DNA from: Anthracocystis setariae
Lineage: Eukaryota > Basidiomycota > Ustilaginomycetes > Ustilaginales > Ustilaginaceae
Length of the DNA: 64,000 nt
NCBI GenBank assembly: GCA_928724745.1
Contig: CAKMXJ010000012.1
Span: 248,001 to 312,000 of the forward strand
Reading direction: 5' to 3'
Shown: positions 9,841-18,595 of the stretch, in pieces
Numbering within the stretch: the stretch's first letter is position 1
How the letters are laid out: the number at the start of each line of letters is the position of its first letter
Notes under the pieces: generated by a model
What the model was told of the DNA's origin: nothing
Database searches by the model: none
The model's input: the letters and a program-made list of their open reading frames with translations, nothing else
Program-made: the position numbers and the translations under genes

Positions 9841-10626
9841 TTAGAGTTTGGCGACGGAGCCATCAGCGAACGGACCCTTGTACGGTACACCCAACCAAGC
9901 GGCCAACTGTTCGAACCTGTCACTACCAAACCACGTCACCTTTTCTCCATCGCTGGCACGCTCAACGGTGAAGCTGGGCATTCCAAACAACTGTTGCTTT
10001 TCCACCAACTCCTTTGCCTCGTCCTGCAGTTTGGTCCTGGCTTCCTTTTGCATGCTCTTATCCAACACTTGGCTGATGACGTCGCGGTCGAGACCCAAGT
10101 AGTCTGCCCTTTCCAAGAGGCTTTCGAGGTCTTGGCGTGTCGACACTGGAGAGTCCGTGTGCCAGATTGCAGCGAAGCACGTTTCAATCGCCTTTTCAAA
10201 CACGGGAGCGGTGATGGACGGGTGGCAGGAGAGGACGTCGAGGAAGGTTTGCAGGTGCATCGTGTTGATTGGGAACGTTTTGGTTGGGTTGAGTGTGACG
10301 CCAAAGAATTTGGCAGCACGATCGCGTTCCTGCCACATCCACACGCCTTTGTTCGCTACCGAGATAGGAGGCTTGTTCCCCGAAAACTGATCCACCCAAC
10401 ATTTGCAGACAAGTCCATCCCATCCATCCGTAAATCAGTAAGTGCATCGTTGGATTCGGCAAGGAGAGGAAATGCATACCTTCATAATGTAACCCAGGTT
10501 GACTGGCTTGTAGGTGACATCGAGATTCCAAAGCTTTTGATAACGACGAATCACTTGGAAGCCAACATACGACCATGGAGATACCGTGTCGAAGTAGAAC
10601 CACACTTTGTTGCGTGCGCCCGACAT
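9841..10626 (-). CDS. GST-kappa / DsbA-fold (2-hydroxychromene-2-carboxylate isomerase family) protein, peroxisomal
   Basis: Two exons on the minus strand: 10626-10480 (49 codons) and 10386-9841 (181 residues plus stop). The intron 10479-10387 splits the frame at phase 0 between K49 and F50, giving 230 residues. The N-terminus WFYFDTVSPWSY places Ser16 at the position of the catalytic serine of GST-kappa; then YIMK followed by GNKPPISV matches the conserved glutathione-binding segment. The C-terminal block GMPSFTV holds the cis-Pro loop. The protein ends in -SVAKL, a canonical type 1 peroxisomal targeting signal. Family members conjugate or isomerise aromatic substrates with glutathione; the substrate here is unknown. 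The start ATG at 10626 follows the family N-terminus closely. Confidence 0.9.
10387..10479 (-). other. Intron of GST-kappa gene (93 bp)
   Basis: Donor AAG|GTATGC, branch-like TTACTGAT, acceptor GATCAG|TTT. Splicing restores one continuous family-consistent protein. Confidence 0.88.
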
Positions 10627-10933
10627 GATTCTTGATTCGAGTCGATCTTGCAGAGATGATGGCAGCGAGTCAACAAGATCCAAGCCTTGCTGTGCACACC
10701 AATTTTTACCCCGCAAAAATGATTAAAATTGTTGCCGGCAAACCACCGGCTTTCAATTTTGACGCACAGACGCGTTCAAACCACCAATTGCCGTGTTGCC
10801 GCTTTCAAGCCATAGTCCCACATCGGCAAACCCATCCAAGCCAACCGCAACTGTGCAGTTCCAGTACATCGCATGCCGATCACGAAAAGTAGCAATACAG
10901 GAATGGCATTACGACCGAAGCGGTATTCTGTGC
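10627..10933. other. Intergenic region between GST-kappa and lyase genes
   Basis: About 300 bp upstream of the GST-kappa start and downstream of the lyase stop. No gene or clear element seen. Confidence 0.6.
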
Positions 10934-12142
10934 CTAGTTGCGATCGAGTTCTTCGGCACTGGGTACCTTGATGCCAGCCTTGGTTGCCCTTTCCACCACG
11001 GCCGACGCCTGCAGCAACATGGGCCGATCGATCATAGTCAACCCGCCTCCTTTCTCTTGCAATCCATATGCGCCCCTATTTTCTCCCTTGCTCGCACGCT
11101 CATACAGATGCAGAATCCTCGCTGCCCTCTCCACCGCCTCTTCGGTCGGATTGAACGTCGCCTGGATCGTATCCACCTGCACCGGGTGGATGGCCTGCTT
11201 GCCATCATACCCCAACGTCTTGGCCTCCTCGGCTTCCTCCCTCAAGTACGCATCGTCCTTGTAGTCGATGCACACCATGTCGATCGCCGCAAGATTGTAC
11301 GCCTTTGCAATGGTCGCCATATGTGCGCGTGGGAACAGCAGGCTCTTCCTATCCCTGGTGCGCAAGATGCCCGTTGTGGCACAGTAGTCTTCCGAGGCGA
11401 AGAGAAGCGCTACTACTTCGGCGACACATTTTTTGTCGCTCAGCCAGGCCCCGCTCCTTGCATCCTGACCCAACTGCTTGCGCACGCGCTCGATGATCGA
11501 CGGCATGCGCAACAGACTCGCTGCCGACTCGATCGAAAGTACCAGCGCCAAAGGCTTTTCGCACCCGCGAATCGCTTTGGCTTTTTCGATGATCAGAGAC
11601 ACGTCCTCCTCGCTCTCGACTTTGGGAACAACAATCGCCTGCAGTTGCGAGCTCGGCAGGATCATGTCCAGGTCATCCTCGGCGAGTGCGCGTTGTTCCG
11701 AGGGCGGGTTGATGCGGACGGCGAGTTCGGGTCCGGGACGTGCAGCAGCTTCGAGTGCGAGCAAGACGGTTTCTCTCGCCGCCGACTTTTTGTGAGACGC
11801 CACCGAGTCTTCCAGGTCAAAGATGATGGTATCCGCCGACGAGGTTTGCGATTTTTTGATCATCTTCTCGGACGAGCCAGGGACGTAGAGCATCGAGCGT
11901 CGGGAGCGGGACACTACATCTCGAGCAGCATGATCCGAAGACGAGGAAGCGGTGGAAAGAGATGAAGACGACGCGGCTTCGGAGCGTTGCGCTTGCTGTG
12001 CGAGAGGGTGGGTGGTGGTGAGGCTCCGAGTCGACAGCCGAGTTGTGCTGGTTGTCGGGAGAGTTCGAGAAAGGCCAGCCAAATACGATGTTCTCGTGGG
12101 CAGGATCGCCATGGATCGATGCCACACCTGTCTTGCCGTCAT
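10934..12142 (-). CDS. CLYBL-like HpcH/HpaI (citrate lyase beta family) acyl-CoA lyase, mitochondrial
   Basis: A 402-residue protein. After an N-terminal region rich in Arg, Ser and Thr and lacking acids (predicted mitochondrial presequence, up to about residue 60), the core begins with RSMLYVPGSSEKM and IIFDLEDSVA, the signature of the citrate lyase beta/CLYBL family. RINPPSE, PKVES and the later QAIHPVQV segment match the Mg2+ and CoA-thioester site. Human CLYBL cleaves citramalyl-CoA to pyruvate and acetyl-CoA; that exact substrate is inference here. The frame is open upstream to 12292, but the ATG at 12142 (MTARQVWHRS) gives the best presequence; M11 is also possible. It is head-to-head with the aminotransferase gene. 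Confidence 0.87.
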   Translation of the reverse strand: MTARQVWHRSMAILPTRTSYLAGLSRTLPTTSTTRLSTRSLTTTHPLAQQAQRSEAASSSSLSTASSSSDHAARDVVSRSRRSMLYVPGSSEKMIKKSQTSSADTIIFDLEDSVASHKKSAARETVLLALEAAARPGPELAVRINPPSEQRALAEDDLDMILPSSQLQAIVVPKVESEEDVSLIIEKAKAIRGCEKPLALVLSIESAASLLRMPSIIERVRKQLGQDARSGAWLSDKKCVAEVVALLFASEDYCATTGILRTRDRKSLLFPRAHMATIAKAYNLAAIDMVCIDYKDDAYLREEAEEAKTLGYDGKQAIHPVQVDTIQATFNPTEEAVERAARILHLYERASKGENRGAYGLQEKGGGLTMIDRPMLLQASAVVERATKAGIKVPSAEELDRN

Positions 12143-12533
12143 CGTTTGCAGTAGCAAGATGTTGAATCGGCGACAGCAAGTCAGACTGTCTCGCTGTTGA
12201 TATGGAAAGCGGCAAAGCAACGGTAACAGCAGCGATGGAAGGATTCGCGAGGAACAGAACAGAGGCAGAAGAGGCGACACAGCGAGATGCATTCACTGCC
12301 TCCACACTCATCTTGGCTGACTGACATCGCGCGCACAGAGCATTCCTTTACCCGAATTCCGCTCCGATTCCGCTTCACATTTTTTTTTTCCAATTACCAA
12401 TGTAAGATCGGTTCATGGTCTCGGCTTGCACCCTTCATTTTTAGTTTGCCGAATGCGTAACCGTGTAACACAAACCATACGGATCTCTCTCTTTCTTATC
12501 ACATCCACCATATCGCATCGCTGTCTGTTCACC
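12143..12533. promoter_or_regulatory. Divergent promoter region of lyase and aminotransferase genes
   Basis: 391 bp between two divergent start codons. It contains a short T tract near 12381 and a C/T-rich leader just upstream of 12534. No defined operator recognised. Confidence 0.5.
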
Positions 12534-14117
12534 ATGAACGACTCGACCAACGCCATGGCCAGCACCAGCGCCGCCGCCGCCGCTGCTGCTGCTGCTGGCG
12601 TCGAGGTTCCAGCTCTAGCTGACCAGCTTTCCAGCGTCGAACTCGGCCGCACCGCTACCAAGGACGACAAGTCCTCCACCCTCTCTCGTCGCGGTGCTCG
12701 CTCCGCCGACCTCTTCGACCTGCCTGATGGACTACTAGCCTTGTTCCGCAACATGTACGATCCAGTAACCAACCCCGACGGCATCATCAATGCCGGTATC
12801 GCCGACAACTCGCTCTGTCGTACAGAACTGCTCAACTACTTGCTTGCCAAGGACCGCTTCAAGCTCACGCCGGCCGACATGACGTATGCAGATCGGTTCA
12901 CTACGTCTACTCGGCTGCTGCAAGCGATCGCCGACCTCTTCAACTCGTACCAACCCGACTGGCCCGAGTCTAGCCTCTCTGCATTGCCGATCCGCAAGGT
13001 CGAGCCACATCACATCGCCATCGCCTCGGGTGCCACGGGCATCCTCGATGAGCTCTTCTGGAACCTCTGCGACGAAGGCGATGGCGTGCTCCTCTCGGCT
13101 CCCTACTACAATGCTTTTGATAACGATCTGACCAACCGTGCCAAAGCGCAGATCGTGCAAGTGGATCTGCCTCTTCCGCACCTCGGTACAGGCAACGCAA
13201 AGCTAGCTGAGAGTCTGGCCGTCTCGACATTCGCCAAAGACACTGTCGCAGCCTACGAGACGGCCTACCTCAAAGCCAAATCCACCGGCATCAACGTCCG
13301 TGCTCTCCTGCTGTGCAACCCGCACAACCCCACGGGCACCATCTACCCGCGCGAGACCGTCATCGAGCTCGTCAAACTGGCGGCCAAGTACCAACTGCAT
13401 TTTGTATCCGACGAGATCTACGCGCGCTCGTGCTTCGCCACCTCGGACGTGCCCGAACCAGCACGGTTCGAGAGCGTCCTCGGCATCGACGTCGTCCAGG
13501 AATGCGGTCTCGATGCGAGCTATGTCCACGTCGTCACTTCCGCCAGCAAAGACTTTGCCGTCAACGGGTTCCGACTTGGAGTCCTCGTTTCGCAGCACAA
13601 CCCAGCGCTGCAACGCGCTATGAGTTCGCTCGGCCTGCTCAGCCAATCCGCCTCTCCTGCGGCCATCCTCTGGGCGACATGGTTGAACGATCGGGCGTTC
13701 CTTGGTTGGTACCTCGCCGAAAATCGACGCCGGTTGCGACTCGCCTACGAATACGTGCTCGAATGGGTGCGCCACTACAACATCCCCTACTACCCCAGCA
13801 ATAGCGGCTTCTTCCTCATGCTCGACCTCTCCAAATACGCCGGCATCACCGAGGGCATGGACGAGAAACTCGCTAGACAGAACGAGGCCAGCTTCGTCGA
13901 CACGTTGATCGGCAACAAGATACTGATCAGTCCAGGCGCCATGTATCACCATCCAACGCCAGGTTGGTTCAGGTTCACTTTTACCATGCAACCCAACACG
14001 CTCAAAGTGGCTCTCAAAAGGACTGAGGCCGCAATGGGCGTAAGGGCGCAAGATAGCTTTGCCGAGAGCAGGAGCGAGCTCGATCTTGATAAGGGAGGTA
14101 CACCCGTTCCTAGTTAG
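12534..14117 (+). CDS. ACC-synthase-like class I/II PLP aminotransferase
   Basis: A 527-residue protein starting at ATG 12534 (TTCACCATGAAC, good context) after a leader that is open but unlikely to be coded. An N-terminal poly-Ala run (about residues 16-24) precedes the fold-type I domain. Visible motifs include NPHNPTGTIYPRE (PLP/carboxylate binding), VSDEIYARS with the conserved Asp and Tyr, and SASKDFAVNGFRLG with the Schiff-base Lys339. The alpha-carboxylate Arg region lies near FRFTF. The overall order matches 1-aminocyclopropane-1-carboxylate synthase-like fungal proteins, which cleave or transaminate S-adenosylmethionine-like or amino-acid substrates. Whether it makes ACC (ethylene precursor) cannot be read from sequence. 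It is convergent with the PQ-loop gene, 91 bp apart. Confidence 0.9.
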   Translation: MNDSTNAMASTSAAAAAAAAAGVEVPALADQLSSVELGRTATKDDKSSTLSRRGARSADLFDLPDGLLALFRNMYDPVTNPDGIINAGIADNSLCRTELLNYLLAKDRFKLTPADMTYADRFTTSTRLLQAIADLFNSYQPDWPESSLSALPIRKVEPHHIAIASGATGILDELFWNLCDEGDGVLLSAPYYNAFDNDLTNRAKAQIVQVDLPLPHLGTGNAKLAESLAVSTFAKDTVAAYETAYLKAKSTGINVRALLLCNPHNPTGTIYPRETVIELVKLAAKYQLHFVSDEIYARSCFATSDVPEPARFESVLGIDVVQECGLDASYVHVVTSASKDFAVNGFRLGVLVSQHNPALQRAMSSLGLLSQSASPAAILWATWLNDRAFLGWYLAENRRRLRLAYEYVLEWVRHYNIPYYPSNSGFFLMLDLSKYAGITEGMDEKLARQNEASFVDTLIGNKILISPGAMYHHPTPGWFRFTFTMQPNTLKVALKRTEAAMGVRAQDSFAESRSELDLDKGGTPVPS

Positions 14118-14208
14118 ATTCCCACACGGGGGACAATTGGTTGCTTTTTGTATTTCCAGGAGAAGGTGTGGTGTGTGATTGTTCGTCATCTGTGCGTGAG
14201 TGCCAAGT

Positions 14209-15486
14209 CTACTTTCGACCATTCGAGATATCGCCTTCGTCGTCTTCGTCCGCCTCGATGGAGATGACGTGATGAGGACCCTGCAACAAATCGTCCCTCT
14301 CCTGTTGGCTTGAATTTGAACTTGCTACTTTCGCCTTGGCACGTGTACTCCTCGCGACGAATGGGGGGAGCTCATCATCTTCATCCGTCTCCACCTCGCC
14401 TTGCCCACCTCCGCTCCGCTGCCCCCTCCTCTCCTCGGCCTTCCGCCTCATCTCGGCCTCATCCTCCTCGGTCTTCCCCCTATACAACCTACTCTGCGCC
14501 ACGATGGCTAGATCGACACTCAACTGGAACACCGCACAAACGGTGAATTGGACAGGACTTGCCTTGAGCAGAAAATAGAGCAGTTTGAAGCTATCTCCGC
14601 CCACCCAGCCGACGAGCACCGAGGCGCGAAAGCCGGCGAGGCTCTTGCGACGGTAGTTGGAGATGAGCTGCGGGACGGGCAGCGTGGATTCGAGGCCCAA
14701 AGCCAAGTAGCCCAGCAGCGCGATGAAGGTGGATGACCACGAGAGGATGACGTAGAGAAGCAGCAGCAACAAAATGTAGAGTGTGAGGAAGACGAGGTAC
14801 GAGTTGTAGTCGGACCATTGCCAGAAGTTGAGTGGTCGACCGTGTTGCGCGGGTTTCAGGTGGGCCAGGATCGAGGTGAAGCGAGATCGCGACGGCTGTG
14901 GATTGGATGTGGTGGTGGGTTGAGGAAGACCCGCGTCGATGTTCGAATAGGAGGATGCGGGGTCGTTGGATGACAGCCTTCCGTACGAGGAGCTGCCGTT
15001 GTTGCCTCTGAACATGGCACCGAGTGTGACCAGCAGCGGCTGCTTATCCGCATATCCCTCTTCGGCCTCCTCCTCCTCCTCCTCCGTCGCCGTGTCGTTG
15101 AGATCCATCAGATCATTCTCCTGCTCACTGTGCCCGCCTGCCGCACCCTGCGGTTGCTCGTCGCCATCTTGTGCGTTGAACAGCACCCTTGCGCCATCGC
15201 TGCTAATGCTCTTACTCCACTTGGTTACCGGTTTGAAGCGAATGCAAAGATACAGCAGACCGAGCTGTGCTGCGATCATCAACAGGCTCTGAAGCAGAAG
15301 TGCAAATTCGAAGCGCTCGCCAAGCCAGAAAAAGCAGCGCGTGATGTTGGCGATCAGCAGGACGGCACATACGTCGTGCGAGAAGCCACGCGCATCCTGC
15401 TTGCGGTAGATCGAGTAGGCTTGGTCCGCATACACGATGGGTGCACCCAGCGCCATCAACAGCGACGCTAGCGATGAAATGTCCAT
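14209..15486 (-). CDS. ANY1: PQ-loop membrane protein, SLC66A2/PQLC1-Any1 type
   Basis: A 425-residue multi-pass protein. The first PQ-loop repeat (residues 1-70) includes LGAPIVYADQAYSIYRK and RGFS; the second, in the C-terminal half, includes LPVPQLISNYRRKS and GWVGGDSFKLLYF. The segment NFWQWSDYNSYLVF before the second half resembles the PQLC1/Any1 subfamily. Yeast Any1 (Cfs1) acts in endosome/trans-Golgi membranes and antagonises phospholipid flippases; that role is transferred by family only. A hydrophilic, acidic linker (about 95-210) separates the halves, and the tail is Glu/Arg-rich. The first ATG in frame is at 15486; an AG sits 1 nt upstream after a TTTC tract, and a GTGCGT lies near 15575, so a 5'UTR intron is possible. 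Confidence 0.85.
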   Translation of the reverse strand: MDISSLASLLMALGAPIVYADQAYSIYRKQDARGFSHDVCAVLLIANITRCFFWLGERFEFALLLQSLLMIAAQLGLLYLCIRFKPVTKWSKSISSDGARVLFNAQDGDEQPQGAAGGHSEQENDLMDLNDTATEEEEEEAEEGYADKQPLLVTLGAMFRGNNGSSSYGRLSSNDPASSYSNIDAGLPQPTTTSNPQPSRSRFTSILAHLKPAQHGRPLNFWQWSDYNSYLVFLTLYILLLLLLYVILSWSSTFIALLGYLALGLESTLPVPQLISNYRRKSLAGFRASVLVGWVGGDSFKLLYFLLKASPVQFTVCAVFQLSVDLAIVAQSRLYRGKTEEDEAEMRRKAEERRGQRSGGGQGEVETDEDDELPPFVARSTRAKAKVASSNSSQQERDDLLQGPHHVISIEADEDDEGDISNGRK

Positions 15487-15753
15487 CCTGAAACGCACCT
15501 CCAAGATTAGTCAGGTAGAATGGATTAGAAGGGATAGGCAATGTGGTGGATGAGAAGAAGAGAGAAAAGAAACGCACTGGCCCAAAGTGTTGCTTTTGGC
15601 ACAGACGCGCACTGTTGCCGTTGCCGTTGCCGTTGTCGACGCAACCAATTCGGCCCCATTTCACCCAAATTGACACATCGACGCTCCTTCTCCACGCTCT
15701 CACACTCTCATAGCACTTCTGTTGAGTGAGATGCAATTGCATGGACATGGTGA

Positions 15754-16827
15754 CTACATTCGCGGAGCAGGCAAAGCCTTGGCTGCTGGCGCTGTGAGCG
15801 TCTTACTCTTATCATTGAAATCCCGGACGACAATACTGCATTCGACCGTCTCGCACAGCCTCTTGGCACTTGCCTTGATCGCTGGAGGGAACAGCGTCAA
15901 TCCTGCCGCCCTTTCCACCGTCTCGACGGGCACTTCGAAACTCTCCAGCCGTGCCTCATTGGGAATCACACTGTTGGGCATCACAAACGCACCCAACACC
16001 ATCCCGGCCCCCAAACCGACCTTGGCCACCCCCTTCCATTCTGGCCTGGGTCCTGGCGCACCATTGCCGTCCCTGGCCGTACCGACACCAAGGATGACCT
16101 TGGCAAAGTGCGTCGGCACCGACACATTGGGTGGGTTACCGATCACCTCGTAGCTGACACGGAACTTGCCATCCGGATACTGCCGCGGCAGGTAGAGCGG
16201 GATGGTGAACACATACAGATCGGCGAACTTGCCCGTGAGACGACGGACAAAGTCTTCCGTGTGAGCCCAGTAGTCGCGATTCATACCCTGCCCGACTTGA
16301 GGCGCGATGTTGGTCAGCAGGAAGGTTTCGTCCATGGCGAGCTGCGACGACTTGGCGTCGGCGGCGGGCACCATGTGGCCACGGTCGTAACCGGAGCGGA
16401 AGTAGTCGGCCATTTTGGCGCGGAAGAGTTCGGGAATGCGCTGGTCTTCTTTGAAGGTAGAGTTGGAGCGGTCTGGTTTGGAGCCGGGAGGACGTTGCAG
16501 CGAGGCGGCGGTGAGGTGCTCGGCGGTCCAGGATGGATGACGCAGTCGGCGGTCGTACGAGGAGACGTAGGCGGCATGGCGAAGGAAGTCAGCGACGGGA
16601 CCAGGGTAGCCAGCAGGACCGAGTGCGTCCGATGAAGAATAGCCGGAATCGACCACGGCAACGTCCGACGACGAGGCAGCGATGGTGGGTTTGCCCGACG
16701 TCGCAGGCGTGGGCTGCTCAACGGCGGGAGCAGGAGGCTTCTGGCTACGAGTGACGAGAACCGCCGTGCCCGCACCGAAGGCGATACCACTAACGAAAAG
16801 AAGACTTGCTTGGGCCGCGGACGACAT
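15754..16827 (-). CDS. NUC1: Mitochondrial DNA/RNA non-specific endonuclease (endonuclease G, NUC1)
   Basis: 357 residues. An N-terminal hydrophobic segment (about 6-25, LLFVSGIAFGAGTAVLV) looks like the inner-membrane anchor and targeting region. The nuclease core has the beta-beta-alpha-metal DRGHMVPAAD motif with general-base His151, then LLTNIAPQVGQGMNRDYW containing the metal-binding Asn. It degrades DNA and RNA and is released in cell death or acts in mitochondrial DNA turnover (family knowledge). Length matches fungal Nuc1. The start at 16827 gives the expected membrane-anchored N-terminus. It lies tandem with the BCKDH gene on the same strand. Confidence 0.95.
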   Translation of the reverse strand: MSSAAQASLLFVSGIAFGAGTAVLVTRSQKPPAPAVEQPTPATSGKPTIAASSSDVAVVDSGYSSSDALGPAGYPGPVADFLRHAAYVSSYDRRLRHPSWTAEHLTAASLQRPPGSKPDRSNSTFKEDQRIPELFRAKMADYFRSGYDRGHMVPAADAKSSQLAMDETFLLTNIAPQVGQGMNRDYWAHTEDFVRRLTGKFADLYVFTIPLYLPRQYPDGKFRVSYEVIGNPPNVSVPTHFAKVILGVGTARDGNGAPGPRPEWKGVAKVGLGAGMVLGAFVMPNSVIPNEARLESFEVPVETVERAAGLTLFPPAIKASAKRLCETVECSIVVRDFNDKSKTLTAPAAKALPAPRM

Positions 16828-17164
16828 GTTCGAATGATATCGACGGAGCTAAGGAAGACAAGCGAGGAGAACGAGCAAGAGACGAGATGGTTGGTATGAC
16901 TTGGAAAGAAAGGGTAACAGATCGACTGGCAAAGCTCGACTCCTATTTTTTTTTTTTCTTCTTTCCTTTCCTTATATCGACCGCCGATCCCTTTAGCTCG
17001 AGCCAAATTCTTCCAATCAAGGGTCCACTCTTGCGACCCCGCCATCTTGTCGATATCATCACTCACACAGCATCAGTTCTCACCTCGAGCACACCACCAC
17101 ATTGTTTGAGCCCTCCGTGTATGCATTGCAAACTACTTTTTTCAACTTTTGTCTGAGCACCACG
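16828..17164. other. Intergenic region between NUC1 and BCKDH E1-alpha
   Basis: 337 bp: promoter of NUC1 plus 3' flank of the upstream gene. It includes a short T/C tract near 16946-16970. No gene seen. Confidence 0.6.
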
Positions 17165-18595
17165 TCACTTGTTGTCGCGATACGCCTCCATATCCTTACC
17201 GGCATGAGCATGCTTGGCGAGCTCCTTGGACCAGCCGGGCAATGCGCCGTACTTTTCAATCAACTCGGCCAACTCGGCGCGCTGCTCTCTCAGATTTTCA
17301 GGCACTTCGCCACGATAGGTTCCCTCGAACAAGCTGCTGAGCGACGGACGCTTCTTCTTCTCAGCCTTGCCCATGGCTTCGATCACCGTCTTGCGGTGCT
17401 GCGCCTTGGTCTCTTCCTCCAACTTGTCATTCCACCAGCCTCGATCCGTGAGAAAGTTCCTCATGCGGTGGAGCGGATTGTCCATCTGCTTCCAGCTTTC
17501 CACCGCCGCCTTGGAGCGGTACGCTGACGAATCGTCCGAGGTCGAGTGGTGGCCGACACGGTAGGTCATGGCTTCGATCAACACGGGACGCTGTTCGGCG
17601 AGCGCCTTGGCCTTGGCAGACTTGACGGCGGACCGCACTGCAAGCGCATCGTTTCCATCGACGCGGATGGTGAGCATACCGTAGCCTGGACCGCGCGAGG
17701 CAATACCGTCGCCGCGGAACTGCTCGGCAGCCGGCGTCGAGATGGCGTACCCGTTGTTGCGCACAAAAAAGATGACGGGACACTTGGTGGTGCTGGCGAG
17801 GTTCATGCCGGCGTGGAAGTCGCCTTCGCTTGCGGCGCCTTCGCCAAAGTAGCAGATGACAATGTTGTTTTCGCGTCCCTTGGTCCGCTTGAGCGCATAG
17901 CCGGCCCCCGCCGCCTGTGGGATCTGTGTCGCCAAGGGAGACGAGATGGTGTGGAAGTGTTTGTCGGTGGAACCAAAGTGCACGGGCATCTGACGACCTC
18001 CGCAAAGATCGTCCTCGGCACCAAACACCTGCGACATGTAGTGGTCAATGTTAAAGTCCCTGTACAGCAGTACGCCGGATTCGCGATACTGGGCAAACAC
18101 CTCATCCTTACCATCCAAGCCCGCTGCACTGCCGATGACCGCGCCCTCTTCCCCGTACGAGGTCATCATAAACGAGATACGCCCCTGACGCTGCGCGTTG
18201 TACAAGATGACATCGATCTGCGGAAGTAGCAGCATAGTGCGATACATTTTGACGGCTTCGTGTTGGGAGATGTCGACCATCTCGTCGGTGACACCGGGAA
18301 GCAGTCTGCCAACGCCGTCCATGAGACGGTAGGTGGGGATGCCGCCCTTGGCGTTGGCATTGCCGGAGAGCGTCTTGGGCCTGACACTGTCAAAGAAGCT
18401 GTCGTTGAGCGAAGTGAGGAACACCGAAGAAGGGTGGCCGGGCAGGTGTCCTTGGGGCTCGTCGCCGTCCGGGCGAAGCAGACAAGACGAGGAGGCAAAA
18501 GTACGCGAGGCGAGATGGGAACGTCCAGCGGGGAGACGAAGCTGGTGGGCCAGACGCAGACGAGCTGCCGAGAAGGCTGTTCGGGTGGAGGCCAT
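17165..18595 (-). CDS. BCKDHA: Branched-chain 2-oxoacid dehydrogenase E1 alpha subunit, mitochondrial
   Basis: 476 residues. The N-terminal ~35 residues are Arg/Ala/Ser-rich and contain SRTFASSS, a typical processing-peptidase site. The thiamine-diphosphate motif runs from GEGAASEGDFHAG to VRNNGYAIST (about 248-285), and YRVGHHSTSDDSSAYR (about 344-359) is the phosphorylation loop of the branched-chain E1 alpha family. QYRESGVLLYR and GSTDKHFHTISSPLATQ are specific to BCKDHA rather than pyruvate dehydrogenase. With E1 beta it decarboxylates the 2-oxoacids of Leu, Ile and Val in the matrix. Start 18595 gives the presequence. No partner subunit is present in the window. Confidence 0.96.
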   Translation of the reverse strand: MASTRTAFSAARLRLAHQLRLPAGRSHLASRTFASSSCLLRPDGDEPQGHLPGHPSSVFLTSLNDSFFDSVRPKTLSGNANAKGGIPTYRLMDGVGRLLPGVTDEMVDISQHEAVKMYRTMLLLPQIDVILYNAQRQGRISFMMTSYGEEGAVIGSAAGLDGKDEVFAQYRESGVLLYRDFNIDHYMSQVFGAEDDLCGGRQMPVHFGSTDKHFHTISSPLATQIPQAAGAGYALKRTKGRENNIVICYFGEGAASEGDFHAGMNLASTTKCPVIFFVRNNGYAISTPAAEQFRGDGIASRGPGYGMLTIRVDGNDALAVRSAVKSAKAKALAEQRPVLIEAMTYRVGHHSTSDDSSAYRSKAAVESWKQMDNPLHRMRNFLTDRGWWNDKLEEETKAQHRKTVIEAMGKAEKKKRPSLSSLFEGTYRGEVPENLREQRAELAELIEKYGALPGWSKELAKHAHAGKDMEAYRDNK

